Positions 25,731 to 34,556 of a stretch of 64,000 nucleotides of DNA are shown one piece after another. Under the pieces are notes generated by a model that was not told where the DNA came from, searched no databases, and saw only the letters and a program-made list of their open reading frames with translations. Position 1 is the first letter of the stretch. Every line of letters begins with the position of its first letter. This DNA is from JAAXHH01 sp965248395 (GTDB taxonomy: Bacteria > JAAXHH01), in the NCBI GenBank assembly GCA_965248395.1, contig OZ252103.1:2666001-2730000 (forward strand), given 5' to 3'. A program made the translations under genes and the position numbers.

Positions 25731-27718
25731 ACCAGGGGCGCAACGGTCTTTGAAATCAGCGCTACGGCTACCGTGGCCATCCCCACCAGCCCAGCGCCGC
25801 AGGCGTATCCTGCGGCCAGGACCGGCGTATACCGCATCCACTTCTGCCGGCCGAATTTCCTTTCCATGTAGTACCTTCCCACCAATGCGCCCATAAACTG
25901 GGGAATGAAGGCGTGGGGCACCGTTCCCACGCTGGCGATCATACCGAATATGAGCATGACGGGGAGATTTAAAGCCGCCAGGACGGCGTAGACCAACACG
26001 CCGAAGGCGGCGCCACCTATCATGTACGGGACCTTCAGCGCTTCGATCAAATAACTGGACTCGAAACCCGATCCGGCGGTGCTGGAGTACCACAGCGCCT
26101 GCATCGTGGCCTGTTGTTGCCAGAACTTCTGTGCGTAAGGATAGGCCTGCGACGGAATAGGCGCGAGGCCCCAGACGAAGTGCCAGAACAACAGGCTGCA
26201 GACGAGCAGGACGGGGATCATGACCAACTCGGCCTTAAGCACGCTGGTGAACCGGGTGCCGGTCAGTTCGACTTCGCGAAAGGCCTGGGCCTGGCCACCG
26301 TAGTTGAAAATCGGTATGGGGGCGAACCAGATGTCCACGCCCTTGTAACCGCTCAGAATGAAGGTGGCTTCCTTGATGAGGGGAAATTGCAGATCGGCGC
26401 CCGTGATCGCCCGCAGCCGGGCGCTCGCGTAGGAACTCAGCGGGGTATAGACAAACCCGTAGAAAACAAAGAAGAGGACGGGAAACCCGGGCACGAGTCC
26501 CCAGCTGAGTACGACGTAACCTACCGTCAGGAGCAGGAATGCACCGAAAATGATGGATAGTGGAAAGTCCCCTCTGCCGGGTGGTGTATTGCGCTCTCCC
26601 GTTGATCCGGCGTTCGGTCCCTCTCGCTTTTTTCTACCAGCACGCTTCCTTATTCCCGACAGGATACTCCACCCGCCAATCAACGCGACGGCGAAGCCCG
26701 TGCCGATTCGGACGCTCATCCAGAAATCGATATCATTGACCAGCGTGGTCTGTATGGCATCCATTCCCGGCGACCAGGTGCGCAGGATGTTGAAATCGTA
26801 CAGCAGCGGGTTGAGGACTACGGTCAGCAGGGCGCCGAGGGCGGACCCTACTACGATCCAGAATGGCAGCACAAAGCCGGTCAGAACGGGTCCCAGGCCC
26901 AGTTCAATCGCCATGGCCGCGGCGGGCAGGATGTTCTCGGTATTGCGGGTCAGGTCGGCGAAAGGGATGGGAATCAGCGTGATCGGTTCGGCCAGCAGTG
27001 CGCCCGTAATCGCTGGTATGCCGATGTAGAAAGCGCCGAAGACAAGCCCCAGCATGGCCCCTATGCTGAAAGCCCGCCAACGCCAGGATTCCTGTCCCGC
27101 CGAACTCTCCGCCAGTGCCGTGGCGCCTTCCGCCTGGATCGGCGCCAGGGGGAACGGGAGCCGTTCCACGTCGGCCGTTACGCGGAAGAGACCGTAACCA
27201 AGGGTAAAAGCGCTGGCCCGGTTGAAAATGTGGAGCACGGCGATGAGCAGGATCGGCACGAGCCACTCCCCGTGCAGAAGCGTGCGCAGGACGATGGCCT
27301 CGGAATCCGATCCGGGAGATATCCACGAGGGGACCTGTTCGTCGATGCCGAAGGCCCTGGCGCCGGGGGACTGGACGAAATACTGGTACCAGATCAACTG
27401 GGCAAAGGGACCCCCGGAAAGCGCCAGGCCCACTCCGGCGGTAAGACTGGCCGCCACGTAGTACAACATGTAGATTTCCTGGCGGCTGAGCGTGGTGAAC
27501 GACCGGCGCGCGACTTCGATAAACAAGATGATCGTGGTCCATTCCGCCGCGGGTCCCAGGCTCTGGCCGGCGATCAGATTCAGGTAGATCGAACCCGGGA
27601 TCATGAACAGCCCGAGAAAGACGATGCCGATGACCGTCTTTACATTGAATCCTTCCTCGAAGGTCTGGGGGCGGTCGGAAAAGGCGGAGGCAGCCAGGTC
27701 GTCCCTAACGAGGGTCAT
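25724..27718 (-). CDS. Large multi-pass membrane protein, OPT-transporter-like (DUF6785/DUF6784 type)
   Basis: A 664-residue integral membrane protein with about 14-16 hydrophobic helices and few soluble parts. The short charged linker KRAGRKKREGPNAGSTGERNT near residue 370 divides it in two halves. Segments such as EVARRSFTTLSRQEIYMLYYV and the glycine/proline-rich helices recall the oligopeptide-transporter superfamily and the DUF6785/DUF6784 proteins common in planctomycete-like bacteria. I cannot name the substrate. The start is the ATG at 27718. It is convergent with the GerW-like gene and follows the lipoprotein gene on the same strand by 49 bp. Confidence 0.7.
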   Translation of the reverse strand: MTLVRDDLAASAFSDRPQTFEEGFNVKTVIGIVFLGLFMIPGSIYLNLIAGQSLGPAAEWTTIILFIEVARRSFTTLSRQEIYMLYYVAASLTAGVGLALSGGPFAQLIWYQYFVQSPGARAFGIDEQVPSWISPGSDSEAIVLRTLLHGEWLVPILLIAVLHIFNRASAFTLGYGLFRVTADVERLPFPLAPIQAEGATALAESSAGQESWRWRAFSIGAMLGLVFGAFYIGIPAITGALLAEPITLIPIPFADLTRNTENILPAAAMAIELGLGPVLTGFVLPFWIVVGSALGALLTVVLNPLLYDFNILRTWSPGMDAIQTTLVNDIDFWMSVRIGTGFAVALIGGWSILSGIRKRAGRKKREGPNAGSTGERNTPPGRGDFPLSIIFGAFLLLTVGYVVLSWGLVPGFPVLFFVFYGFVYTPLSSYASARLRAITGADLQFPLIKEATFILSGYKGVDIWFAPIPIFNYGGQAQAFREVELTGTRFTSVLKAELVMIPVLLVCSLLFWHFVWGLAPIPSQAYPYAQKFWQQQATMQALWYSSTAGSGFESSYLIEALKVPYMIGGAAFGVLVYAVLAALNLPVMLIFGMIASVGTVPHAFIPQFMGALVGRYYMERKFGRQKWMRYTPVLAAGYACGAGLVGMATVAVALISKTVAPLVY

Positions 27719-27767
27719 GCCGATAGCTCTTTCGACGTGTGTAACGATCCGGGGTGCGCCGGTCGAT

Positions 27768-28235
27768 TTACTGCTTGAGCCAACTGTCCGTAACGGTGAA
27801 CAACTGACCGGAGGGGTGGCGGTTGTTCTCGGAGATGCGAACCAGCTTTAGGCCATCGAAGGTGAAACTGTTCTCATATTGTTGGTTATCATCGGTTACG
27901 AAGAAAAACACGTTGTTCAAAACGCTCCACCGTCCGTTCTGGATACGTACGATGGTGGAATCGGATACTATGGTCGTATCCACCTGGCCGTATCGGCCGT
28001 TGACGCTGAGACGCAGGAGTCCACTTACCCGCGGGGGGACCAGTGCTTCTAGTACGGTGTTGATTGAATCCTGCAGCGTGACGGTGCGGCTTTCGAGATC
28101 GTAGTTCCCGACAAGGGGCCGGGCGATATTTCCGGGTCCCAGTACTTCTTCGCTGCACCCCGCCAGCAGTATGCTGAAGAGCGCGCCGCACGATAGGATT
28201 TGCTTGATCAAGGTTTTCTCCGACAGCCAGGACAT
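27768..28235 (-). CDS. Hypothetical lipoprotein, 155 residues
   Basis: The protein begins MSWLSEKTLIKQILSCG, has a hydrophobic stretch ALFSILLAGC with lipobox LAGC, and continues SEEVLGPGN. It is therefore a predicted lipoprotein with its cysteine near residue 26. The mature part is beta-rich with a repeated strand pattern (GNYDLESRTVTLQD; LLRLSVNGRYGQ; NSFTFDGLKLVRI), like a small lipocalin-type or META-like barrel, but I do not recognise a family. I start at the ATG at 28235; a longer frame exists to 28280. Its ribosome site is weak. It has its own promoter and a structured leader. Confidence 0.82.
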   Translation of the reverse strand: MSWLSEKTLIKQILSCGALFSILLAGCSEEVLGPGNIARPLVGNYDLESRTVTLQDSINTVLEALVPPRVSGLLRLSVNGRYGQVDTTIVSDSTIVRIQNGRWSVLNNVFFFVTDDNQQYENSFTFDGLKLVRISENNRHPSGQLFTVTDSWLKQ

Positions 28236-28256
28236 GAAACCACTCTGACTTACAGT

Positions 28257-28314
28257 GCGTTCCGGCAGTGGTTGGACCACACCTGCGTGATCAGGAACGC
28301 TCTGCCGGGAACGC
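28257..28314 (-). ncRNA. Candidate structured 5' leader RNA (three-way junction)
   Basis: In the predicted lipoprotein transcript an outer stem of about 12 bp with one bulge closes the region: the GCGTTCCCGGCAG side at 28314-28302 pairs with CTGCCGGAACGC at 28268-28257. Inside are two hairpins, CCTG-ATCACG-CAGG and GTGGT-CCA-ACCAC. The outer stem starts within about one base of the predicted transcription start. The AACCACT-type strand can instead pair with AGTGGTT at 28244-28238, just before the start codon. This is drawn by eye; no covariation data were available. Confidence 0.4.
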
Positions 28315-28319
28315 TTGAA

Positions 28320-28348
28320 ATAATAGGCAGGCCCATACCGGTCGTCAA
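28320..28348 (-). promoter_or_regulatory. Promoter for the lipoprotein gene
   Basis: On the minus strand TTGACG (28348-28343), a 17-bp spacer and TATTAT (28325-28320). The -35 hexamer lies in one arm of a perfect 10-bp inverted repeat. The predicted start site is near 28313, giving a leader of about 78 nt. Confidence 0.65.
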
Positions 28349-28387
28349 GCGATTACGGGTTTGCCGAACCGGATATTTCGCTTGACG
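28343..28387. repeat. Perfect 10-bp inverted repeat covering two divergent -35 boxes
   Basis: CGTCAAGCGA (28343-28352) and TCGCTTGACG (28378-28387) with 25 bp between. Each arm contains a TTGACG -35 for one of two back-to-back promoters, and the identity extends four bases beyond the hexamer. The 321-bp spacer 28236-28556 holds no gene otherwise. Confidence 0.75.
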
Positions 28388-28410
28388 TTCAACGTCCGAC
28401 GGGTTAGAAG
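28382..28410 (+). promoter_or_regulatory. Candidate promoter for the Gfo/Idh/MocA gene at 28557
   Basis: TTGACG at 28382-28387, a 17-bp spacer and TAGAAG at 28405-28410. Its -35 lies in the other arm of the inverted repeat that contains the leftward -35. The distance to the start codon is about 147 bp. Confidence 0.5.
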
Positions 28411-28556
28411 TGATGGGGTTTTGTCGGGCGTGTCGCGCGGTGCTGCATGGTAGCGGTCCGCGCAACAGCCGGCGCTCCTTTTAAGGCCTAAAACTCGGCC
28501 TGGTTTCAGTTTCCAACTATCGGGCAACGGCATCAGACAGGAGAAATGACAGCCCC

Positions 28557-29660
28557 ATGTCAGCGCTCAAGGCAGGCATCATCGGATGCGGGAACATCAG
28601 TGGGGTTTACTTCGAAGCGGGACGTAAATTCGAGATTTTCGACGTGGTCGCCTGCGCGGACATGATCGCGGATCGGGCGAAGGCGAAAGCCGCCGAATCC
28701 GAGGGGGTCGAAGCACGTACTGTTGACGCCCTGCTGGGCGATCCCTCGATAGAAATCGTCATCAATCTCACGATACCCGGCGCCCATGCGGAAATCGGAA
28801 GAGCCACGCTGGAACAGGGCAAATCGGTGTATTCGGAGAAACCCATGGCGATCCGAAGGGAAGACGGCCGCGCACTGCTCGAACTGGCCGGGATCAAGGG
28901 TGGGTTGGTGGGCGGAGCGCCGGACACCTTCATGGGGGCCGGAATACAGACCTGCCGCAAACTTATAGACGACGGGTGGATCGGCGAACCCGTGGCGGCC
29001 ACGGCCTTCATGCTGAGTCCCGGTCACGAACGATGGCATCCCGACCCGGGTTTCTTCTATCGGCCCGGTGGGGGTCCCATGCTGGACATGGGTCCATACT
29101 ACGTCACGGCGCTGGTGAATCTGATCGGACCGGTCGCCAGGCTGACGGGTGCTACCCGCATTACCCATCCGGAACGCACGATCACGAGCCAGCCCCTTTA
29201 CGGAGAGAAAATAACGGTCGAGGTGCCCACGCACCTGGCGGGCCTTCTCGAGTTTCAAAGCGGCGCCATCGGGACGATCGTGACCAGTTTCGACGTATGG
29301 CACCATGATTTGCCGCGCATCGAGATTTACGGCACGGAGGGGTCCATCAGCGTTCCCGATCCCAATTCATTCGGCGGGCCCGTCAAGCTTCGCCGCGCCG
29401 GAGCGGAAACCTGGAGCGACATGCCTCTGAGCCACGGATACGAAGACCAGAGCCGCGGGGTGGGCGTGGCGGACATGGCCTATGCATTGCGATCGGGCCG
29501 CCCGCACCGGGCCAGCGGCGAACTCACCTTTCATGTCCTCGACGTCATGCAGTCCATCCAGGAATCGGCGGAATCGGGACGACACATTGCATTGGAAAGC
29601 ACTTGTTCCAGACCGGCCCCTCTCCCGCTCGGACTGGCGCCCAACACCCTGGACCCATAA
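28557..29660 (+). CDS. Gfo/Idh/MocA family oxidoreductase
   Basis: A 367-residue dehydrogenase of the Gfo/Idh/MocA family. It has the Rossmann motif GIIGCGNISG at residues 6-15, the family EKP motif in YSEKPMAI (near 97), and GGGPMLDMGPYYVTAL around residues 176-191. The C-terminal sheet domain follows, and the last 25 residues look like an extension. AGGAG lies 13 bases before the ATG, which is far. Likely substrate: a sugar, inositol or related polyol. The DUF815 gene starts 25 bp downstream. Confidence 0.92.
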   Translation: MSALKAGIIGCGNISGVYFEAGRKFEIFDVVACADMIADRAKAKAAESEGVEARTVDALLGDPSIEIVINLTIPGAHAEIGRATLEQGKSVYSEKPMAIRREDGRALLELAGIKGGLVGGAPDTFMGAGIQTCRKLIDDGWIGEPVAATAFMLSPGHERWHPDPGFFYRPGGGPMLDMGPYYVTALVNLIGPVARLTGATRITHPERTITSQPLYGEKITVEVPTHLAGLLEFQSGAIGTIVTSFDVWHHDLPRIEIYGTEGSISVPDPNSFGGPVKLRRAGAETWSDMPLSHGYEDQSRGVGVADMAYALRSGRPHRASGELTFHVLDVMQSIQESAESGRHIALESTCSRPAPLPLGLAPNTLDP

Positions 29661-29685
29661 CCGAAACCGGACGCATTGCGGAAAC

Positions 29686-30600
29686 ATGACCATGCCTGAC
29701 CATCCTGTAAGAACCGTATCGGATCTTCTACCCCGCCTCGAAAGGCTTCTGGACCGCTTCGAATCGCTTCTTGCCGACTATACGGGGCATCAGGTGACGG
29801 GCACCGGCGATACGTTTTCCGACTCCATCGCGTTCCGGTGGCAGAAAAGGGGAAGAAAAGGATCCCTTGAACCCATCGTACATCCCGACCTGGTAGACCT
29901 GGATGACCTCTTCGGCCTGGAACGGGAGATCGAGATCCTGGACAGGAATACCCGGCAATTCGTTGCCGGAATGCCCGTGAACAACGTCCTGATCTGGGGG
30001 GAAAGAGGCACTGGCAAGTCTTCGGTGGTGAAAGGACTTCTGGCCAGGTTTGCCCGCGAAGGCCTGCGCATGATCGAAGTCCGCAAGCAGGACCTGGTGG
30101 ATCTGCCCGAGATCGTCGAACTCCTTTGGGACCGACCGGAACGTTACGTCCTGTTCTGCGACGACCTGTCCTTCGTCAAAGACGAATCCGTCTATCTGGA
30201 GCTCAAGGCCCTGCTCGAAGGCAGCCTTTCGGCCCGTCCCGACAACGTGCTCGTGTACGCCACTTCGAACCGCAGACACCTTATGCCGGAAAAGTTCTCC
30301 GACAACACACCTCGTTACAGCCCCGACGACGATGAAATCCATCCCCAGGAAACCGTGGAGGAGAAGATATCGCTGAGCGACCGATTCGGTCTGTCCATCG
30401 GTTTCTACCGGATCAACCAGGATACTTATTTCCGCATCGTCCAGCACCTCGTCGTACAGCGGGGCCTCGACATCGGCGCGGAACAGTTGAGGAGGGAATC
30501 GCTGTGGTGGCTGCAGCGCGCCAGCGGCCGGTCCGGCAGGGTGGCGCGGCAGTTCGTGGACGATCTCGAGGGGCGGCTCAAACTGGACTATACGCGGTAG
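29686..30600 (+). CDS. DUF815 family AAA+ ATPase
   Basis: A 304-residue P-loop ATPase of the DUF815 family. Walker A is WGERGTGKSS at about residues 105-114 and Walker B is VLFCDDLSF near 160, followed by a sensor ATSNRRHLMPE. The C-terminal lid region (LWWLQRASGRSGRVARQFVDDL) matches the family. The likely start is the ATG at 29686; the frame is open upstream inside the oxidoreductase gene but has no ribosome site there. The function of DUF815 ATPases is not established. Confidence 0.9.
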   Translation: MTMPDHPVRTVSDLLPRLERLLDRFESLLADYTGHQVTGTGDTFSDSIAFRWQKRGRKGSLEPIVHPDLVDLDDLFGLEREIEILDRNTRQFVAGMPVNNVLIWGERGTGKSSVVKGLLARFAREGLRMIEVRKQDLVDLPEIVELLWDRPERYVLFCDDLSFVKDESVYLELKALLEGSLSARPDNVLVYATSNRRHLMPEKFSDNTPRYSPDDDEIHPQETVEEKISLSDRFGLSIGFYRINQDTYFRIVQHLVVQRGLDIGAEQLRRESLWWLQRASGRSGRVARQFVDDLEGRLKLDYTR

Positions 30601-30644
30601 GATCGGACATACCGTGAAATTTGGGTATCAGGTTTCTTTCCCTC

Positions 30645-30674
30645 TTGACACGTCTTTTTTACTCCGCCTAATTA
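30645..30674 (+). promoter_or_regulatory. Candidate promoter for the molybdenum hydroxylase genes
   Basis: A perfect -35 TTGACA at 30645-30650, an 18-bp spacer and a poor -10 TAATTA at 30669-30674. It lies in a noticeably AT-rich spacer, about 110 bp before the first structural gene. The weak -10 could indicate an activator-dependent promoter. Confidence 0.35.
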
Positions 30675-30784
30675 TGTAGATCATGATTTTGGATATCCGC
30701 TGCATAGCCTGCGTGTATCCGTTGTCTGATATTCCGGGATTTTCACAGTCAACATTTCTAAGGTAAACAGCAAAGGAGTGTGTC

Positions 30785-31657
30785 TTGCACGCATTCGATT
30801 ACGCCACGCCCGAGAGCGTGGCCGATGCGGTGGTAATGCTTAGCGATCACGGTAAAAACGCCTGTGTGCTCGCGGGCGGCACGGACCTTATCGTACAGCT
30901 CCGGGAGAACCGGCGGCGGACCGACCTCGTGGTCGACGTCAAGAAAATCGCCGAGCTGAACGAACTGTCCTGCGACACCGCGACGGGACTCAAGATAGGC
31001 GCGGCCGTACCCTGCTACCGAATCTATGGAAACGCGGAAATCGCCGGGGCCTATCCGGGACTCATGGACGCGGCCAGACTGGTGGGCGGCACGGGTATCC
31101 AGGGCAGGGCCAGCCTGGGCGGGAACCTGTGCAACGCGTCGCCGGCAGGCGATACGATTCCCCCCATGATCGTCCTCGGCGGCGAGGCTGAAATCGCCGG
31201 TCCCAACGGAACGCACAGCGTGGCCGTGGAAGACTTCTGTACGGCGCCCGGCCGCACCGTACTGGAGGACGGCGAATTCCTGGTATCGCTCCATTTCCCC
31301 GCGCCCGCGCCAAATTCCGGCGCGTTTTACCGGCGTTTCATCCCACGTAACGAGATGGACATCGCCGTGGTCGGCGTCGGCGCTTCCGTCGTGCTCAGCG
31401 AAGACAAGTCCTCCTTCGTCTCGGCACGCATCGCCGTCGGCGCCGTGGCCCCGACGCCGCTCTTCGTGAGAGAGGCCGGAGAGGCCCTGGGCGGACAGCC
31501 AGTGTCCGACGAGACGATCCAGCGGGCGGCCGACATCGCCCGTGACGCGGCACGGCCCATCAGCGATATGCGGGGCACCGCCGAATATCGTAAGCATCTG
31601 ACCAGCGTACTGACGCGCCGGGTTGTGCAAGGCGCGGTTCAACGAGCGAAGGAGTAG
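30785..31657 (+). CDS. FAD-binding subunit of a xanthine-dehydrogenase-family hydroxylase
   Basis: The 290-residue medium (flavin) subunit, CoxM/XdhB type. FAD motifs are LAGGTDLIVQLREN near residue 31 and GGNLCNASPAGDT near 115; the C-terminal CoxM domain follows. The start is TTG at 30785 with AAGGAG six bases upstream. It is first in an FAD - 2Fe-2S - Mo subunit gene order, with 6 bp to the next gene. Such enzymes hydroxylate heteroaromatic or related compounds, or oxidise CO, with molybdenum cytosine dinucleotide. Confidence 0.95.
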   Translation: MHAFDYATPESVADAVVMLSDHGKNACVLAGGTDLIVQLRENRRRTDLVVDVKKIAELNELSCDTATGLKIGAAVPCYRIYGNAEIAGAYPGLMDAARLVGGTGIQGRASLGGNLCNASPAGDTIPPMIVLGGEAEIAGPNGTHSVAVEDFCTAPGRTVLEDGEFLVSLHFPAPAPNSGAFYRRFIPRNEMDIAVVGVGASVVLSEDKSSFVSARIAVGAVAPTPLFVREAGEALGGQPVSDETIQRAADIARDAARPISDMRGTAEYRKHLTSVLTRRVVQGAVQRAKE

Positions 31658-31663
31658 CAGTCG

Positions 31664-32134
31664 ATGTCGAAAAAAGTTCACGTACAGACCACCATAAACG
31701 GAGAAGAAGTCGATTTCCTGTGTGAACCGCGCAACAGCCTGCTCGAAGTGCTGCGCGACAAGTTGGATCTCACCGGCGCCAAGGAAGGATGCAACAACGG
31801 CAATTGCGGCGCCTGCAACGTGATCATGGATGGCAGGCTGGTCAATTCCTGCTGCGTACTGGGTGTCGAAGTCGACGGTTGCGAACTCCAGACCATCGAA
31901 GGCATAGGGTCCGCTGCCAACCTGCATCCGCTGCAGCAGAAGTTTCTCGAGCACGCGGCGCTGCAATGCGGCATTTGCACTCCCGGTTTTATCGTATCCG
32001 CCAAAGCGTTGCTGGAGCGGAACCCGAATCCCACGGAAGACGAAGTGCGCTACTGGCTGGCGGGCAACCTCTGCCGCTGCACGGGGTACGACAAGATCAT
32101 CCGCGCCGTCCTGGATGCCAGGAACGTGGCCTGA
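31664..32134 (+). CDS. [2Fe-2S] subunit of a xanthine-dehydrogenase-family hydroxylase
   Basis: The 156-residue small iron-sulfur subunit, CoxS/XdhC type. The plant-ferredoxin-like cluster ligands are in EGCNNGNCGACN plus a later Cys-Cys pair (SCCVLG). The second cluster is held by QCGICTPGF and LCRCTGYDKI at the C-terminus. AAGGAG precedes the ATG by nine bases. It passes electrons from the Mo site to the FAD subunit. Confidence 0.97.
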   Translation: MSKKVHVQTTINGEEVDFLCEPRNSLLEVLRDKLDLTGAKEGCNNGNCGACNVIMDGRLVNSCCVLGVEVDGCELQTIEGIGSAANLHPLQQKFLEHAALQCGICTPGFIVSAKALLERNPNPTEDEVRYWLAGNLCRCTGYDKIIRAVLDARNVA

Positions 32135-32236
32135 CCGGGCGGACCGGCGATTACATGAAGTCGGAATCGGGACCTCAGGATACTGAAACACGACCAGGAA
32201 TGACCATACGGGATTGACCATACGGAGGGAAAAGAC

Positions 32237-34513
32237 GTGTCACAAAACGGACATAAAGTCATCGGTACCCGTCCGATACGGCATGATGGGGTGGATAAGG
32301 TTACCGGGCGGGCGATCTACGGCGCCGACATCCAACTGACGGGCCTTCTTTTTGGCGCAATCAAGCGCAGCCCCCATCCGCACGCGCGGATCAAGAACAT
32401 CGACACCAGCCGGGCGGAGACCCATCCGGGGGTCAGGGCGGTTGTCACCGCCCACGACCTGCCGCAGATCGCGGACAAGATCGCCGACCTGGGCGAAGCG
32501 ATCGTCAACCTGCGCGACTCCAGCAACAACGTGCTGGCCTATGGCAAGGTGCTCTACAAGGGCCATGCCGTCGCCGGCGTGGCCGCGATTAACATTCACG
32601 TAGCCCAGGAAGCGGTGGAACTGATCGACGTGGAATACGAACCGCTGCCTCACGTGACGGGCGTGCTGGAAGCCATGAAAGACGACGCCCCGATCCTTCA
32701 CGAAGACATGAAAACCACGTCCATGGGTGAGGAGACGGACAAGGTCAGCAATATCGCCAACCACTTCCAACACAAGATGGGCGAACCGGATGACGGTTTC
32801 GCGGAAGCCGACGTGGTGATCGAGCGCGAGTTCACGACGCAGACCGTCCACCAGGGCTATATCGAAAGCCATAACGCCACGGCACTCTGGAACGAAGAAG
32901 GCCAGCTCACCGTGTGGACGAGCACGCAGGGCGCCTTTGCGGTGCGGGATCAGCTGTCCGAGATTCTCCAGATGCCCGTATCGAAGGTCAAAATCGTACC
33001 CCTGGAAATCGGTGGCGGCTTCGGCGGCAAGATTTCCGTCTATCTCGACCCGGTCGCGGCGCTGCTGTCGAAGAAGACGGGGCACCCGGTAAAGATGACG
33101 ATGAACCGCGACGAGGTCTTCGAAGGAACGGGACCGACACCGGGTTCATACCTGAAGGTCAAGATGGGCGCCACCAATGATGGCCGGCTCACGGCCGCCA
33201 CGGTATACATGGCCTACGAGGCCGGTGCGTATCCCGGTTCGCCGGTCGGCGCGGGCGCGGGCTGCATCTTTACGCCGTACGACATACCCAATGTCCAGAT
33301 CGACGGGTACGACGTCTGCGTAAACAAGCCCAAGACGAACGCCTACCGTGCCCCCGGGGCCACCAACGCGGCCTTCGCCGCCGAAACCGTCGTGGACGAA
33401 ATCTGCGAAAAGATCGGCGCGGACCCACTCGTGTTCCGGGTGAAGAACGCCGCCAGGGAAGGCACCCGCCGTGCAGACGGCCCCGTGCATCCACGCATCG
33501 GCTGTATCGAGACCACGGAAGCCGCCCTCAACTGCGAACACTACCAGTCTTCGCTCGAAAAAACGGCTAACGGCAAGATCAGGGGCCGGGGTGTCGCTTC
33601 CGGCTTCTGGTTCAACTTCAACGGCGGCCGGTCGGCCATCTCCGTCAGCATCAATCCCGACGGCACCATCAACATGCTCGAAGGGTCCACCGATATCGGG
33701 GGATCACGTGCATCCATCGCCATGCAGCTGGCCGAGACTATAGGTCTTGAAGCAACCGACATCAAGCCCTACGTCGTGGACACGGATTCGATCGGCTATA
33801 CCGACGTAACCGGCGGTAGTCGGACGACCTTCGGAACGGGTTATGCCGCCCACGCCACCGGGCAGGCGCTCATTCGCGAGATCAAGGAAAGGGCGTCCAA
33901 GCTCTGGGACGTGCCCGCCGATGCCATCGACTTCGCGGACGGGGCCTTCTCCTACAGGGATGACGCGGAGAAACGGGGAAGCTTCAAGGAACTGGCCAGC
34001 CAGGCCGGCGAGACCGGCGGACCCGTGGTCGCCCAGGTCAGCACGCAGCCCGACGGCAGCGGGGGCGGCGCCTTCGCCACCCACGTCGTCGACGTGGAGG
34101 TCGATGCGGAAACGGGCAAGGTGGATATACTTCGGTATACCGCTGTCCAGGATGCCGGCACGGCCATTCACCCGAGCTACGTAGAAGGCCAGATGCAGGG
34201 CGGCGTGGCGCAGGGTATAGGCTGGGGGCTCAACGAAGAGTACATCTACAACGACGCCGGTTCCATGACCAACGCGAGCTTTCTGGATTACCGCATGCCC
34301 ACGACGCTCGATCTGCCCATGATCGAGACGATCATCGTGGAAGTGCCCAACGAATCCCACCCCTACGGCGTTAGAGGCGTCGGCGAAGTGCCCATCGTGC
34401 CGCCGCCGGCCGCGCTCGCCAACGCCATCTACAACGCGACGGGCGTGAGATTTCGCGACCTGCCCATGTCGCCGCCCCGGGTCCAGCGGGCCCTGGCGGA
34501 AAACGGCGGGTAG
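32237..34513 (+). CDS. Molybdenum-binding subunit of a xanthine-dehydrogenase-family hydroxylase
   Basis: The 758-residue catalytic subunit of the CoxL/XdhA family. It has the N-terminal aldehyde-oxidase-like fold (RHDGVDKVTGRAIYGAD), GGGFGGK for the Mo-pterin near residue 257, and a C-terminal GVRGVGEVP with the active-site glutamate. The active-site loop reads AYRAPGA, unlike AYRCSFR of form I CO dehydrogenase, so this is probably not a CO oxidiser. The substrate is unknown. GTG start with GGAGG upstream. A terminator follows at 34557. Confidence 0.93.
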   Translation: MSQNGHKVIGTRPIRHDGVDKVTGRAIYGADIQLTGLLFGAIKRSPHPHARIKNIDTSRAETHPGVRAVVTAHDLPQIADKIADLGEAIVNLRDSSNNVLAYGKVLYKGHAVAGVAAINIHVAQEAVELIDVEYEPLPHVTGVLEAMKDDAPILHEDMKTTSMGEETDKVSNIANHFQHKMGEPDDGFAEADVVIEREFTTQTVHQGYIESHNATALWNEEGQLTVWTSTQGAFAVRDQLSEILQMPVSKVKIVPLEIGGGFGGKISVYLDPVAALLSKKTGHPVKMTMNRDEVFEGTGPTPGSYLKVKMGATNDGRLTAATVYMAYEAGAYPGSPVGAGAGCIFTPYDIPNVQIDGYDVCVNKPKTNAYRAPGATNAAFAAETVVDEICEKIGADPLVFRVKNAAREGTRRADGPVHPRIGCIETTEAALNCEHYQSSLEKTANGKIRGRGVASGFWFNFNGGRSAISVSINPDGTINMLEGSTDIGGSRASIAMQLAETIGLEATDIKPYVVDTDSIGYTDVTGGSRTTFGTGYAAHATGQALIREIKERASKLWDVPADAIDFADGAFSYRDDAEKRGSFKELASQAGETGGPVVAQVSTQPDGSGGGAFATHVVDVEVDAETGKVDILRYTAVQDAGTAIHPSYVEGQMQGGVAQGIGWGLNEEYIYNDAGSMTNASFLDYRMPTTLDLPMIETIIVEVPNESHPYGVRGVGEVPIVPPPAALANAIYNATGVRFRDLPMSPPRVQRALAENGG

Positions 34514-34556
34514 ATACGTGGGCATGCCGTTGCATGCTACGGGTGCGTAAGAACAA

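Noticed and set aside
28257..28314. Hammerhead-type ribozyme in the three-way junction
   Set aside because: A CTGAT piece is present but the rest of the conserved core, including GAAA, is missing.
30785..34513. Carbon monoxide dehydrogenase
   Set aside because: The catalytic loop is AYRAPG, not the CO dehydrogenase motif, so I call only the broader family.
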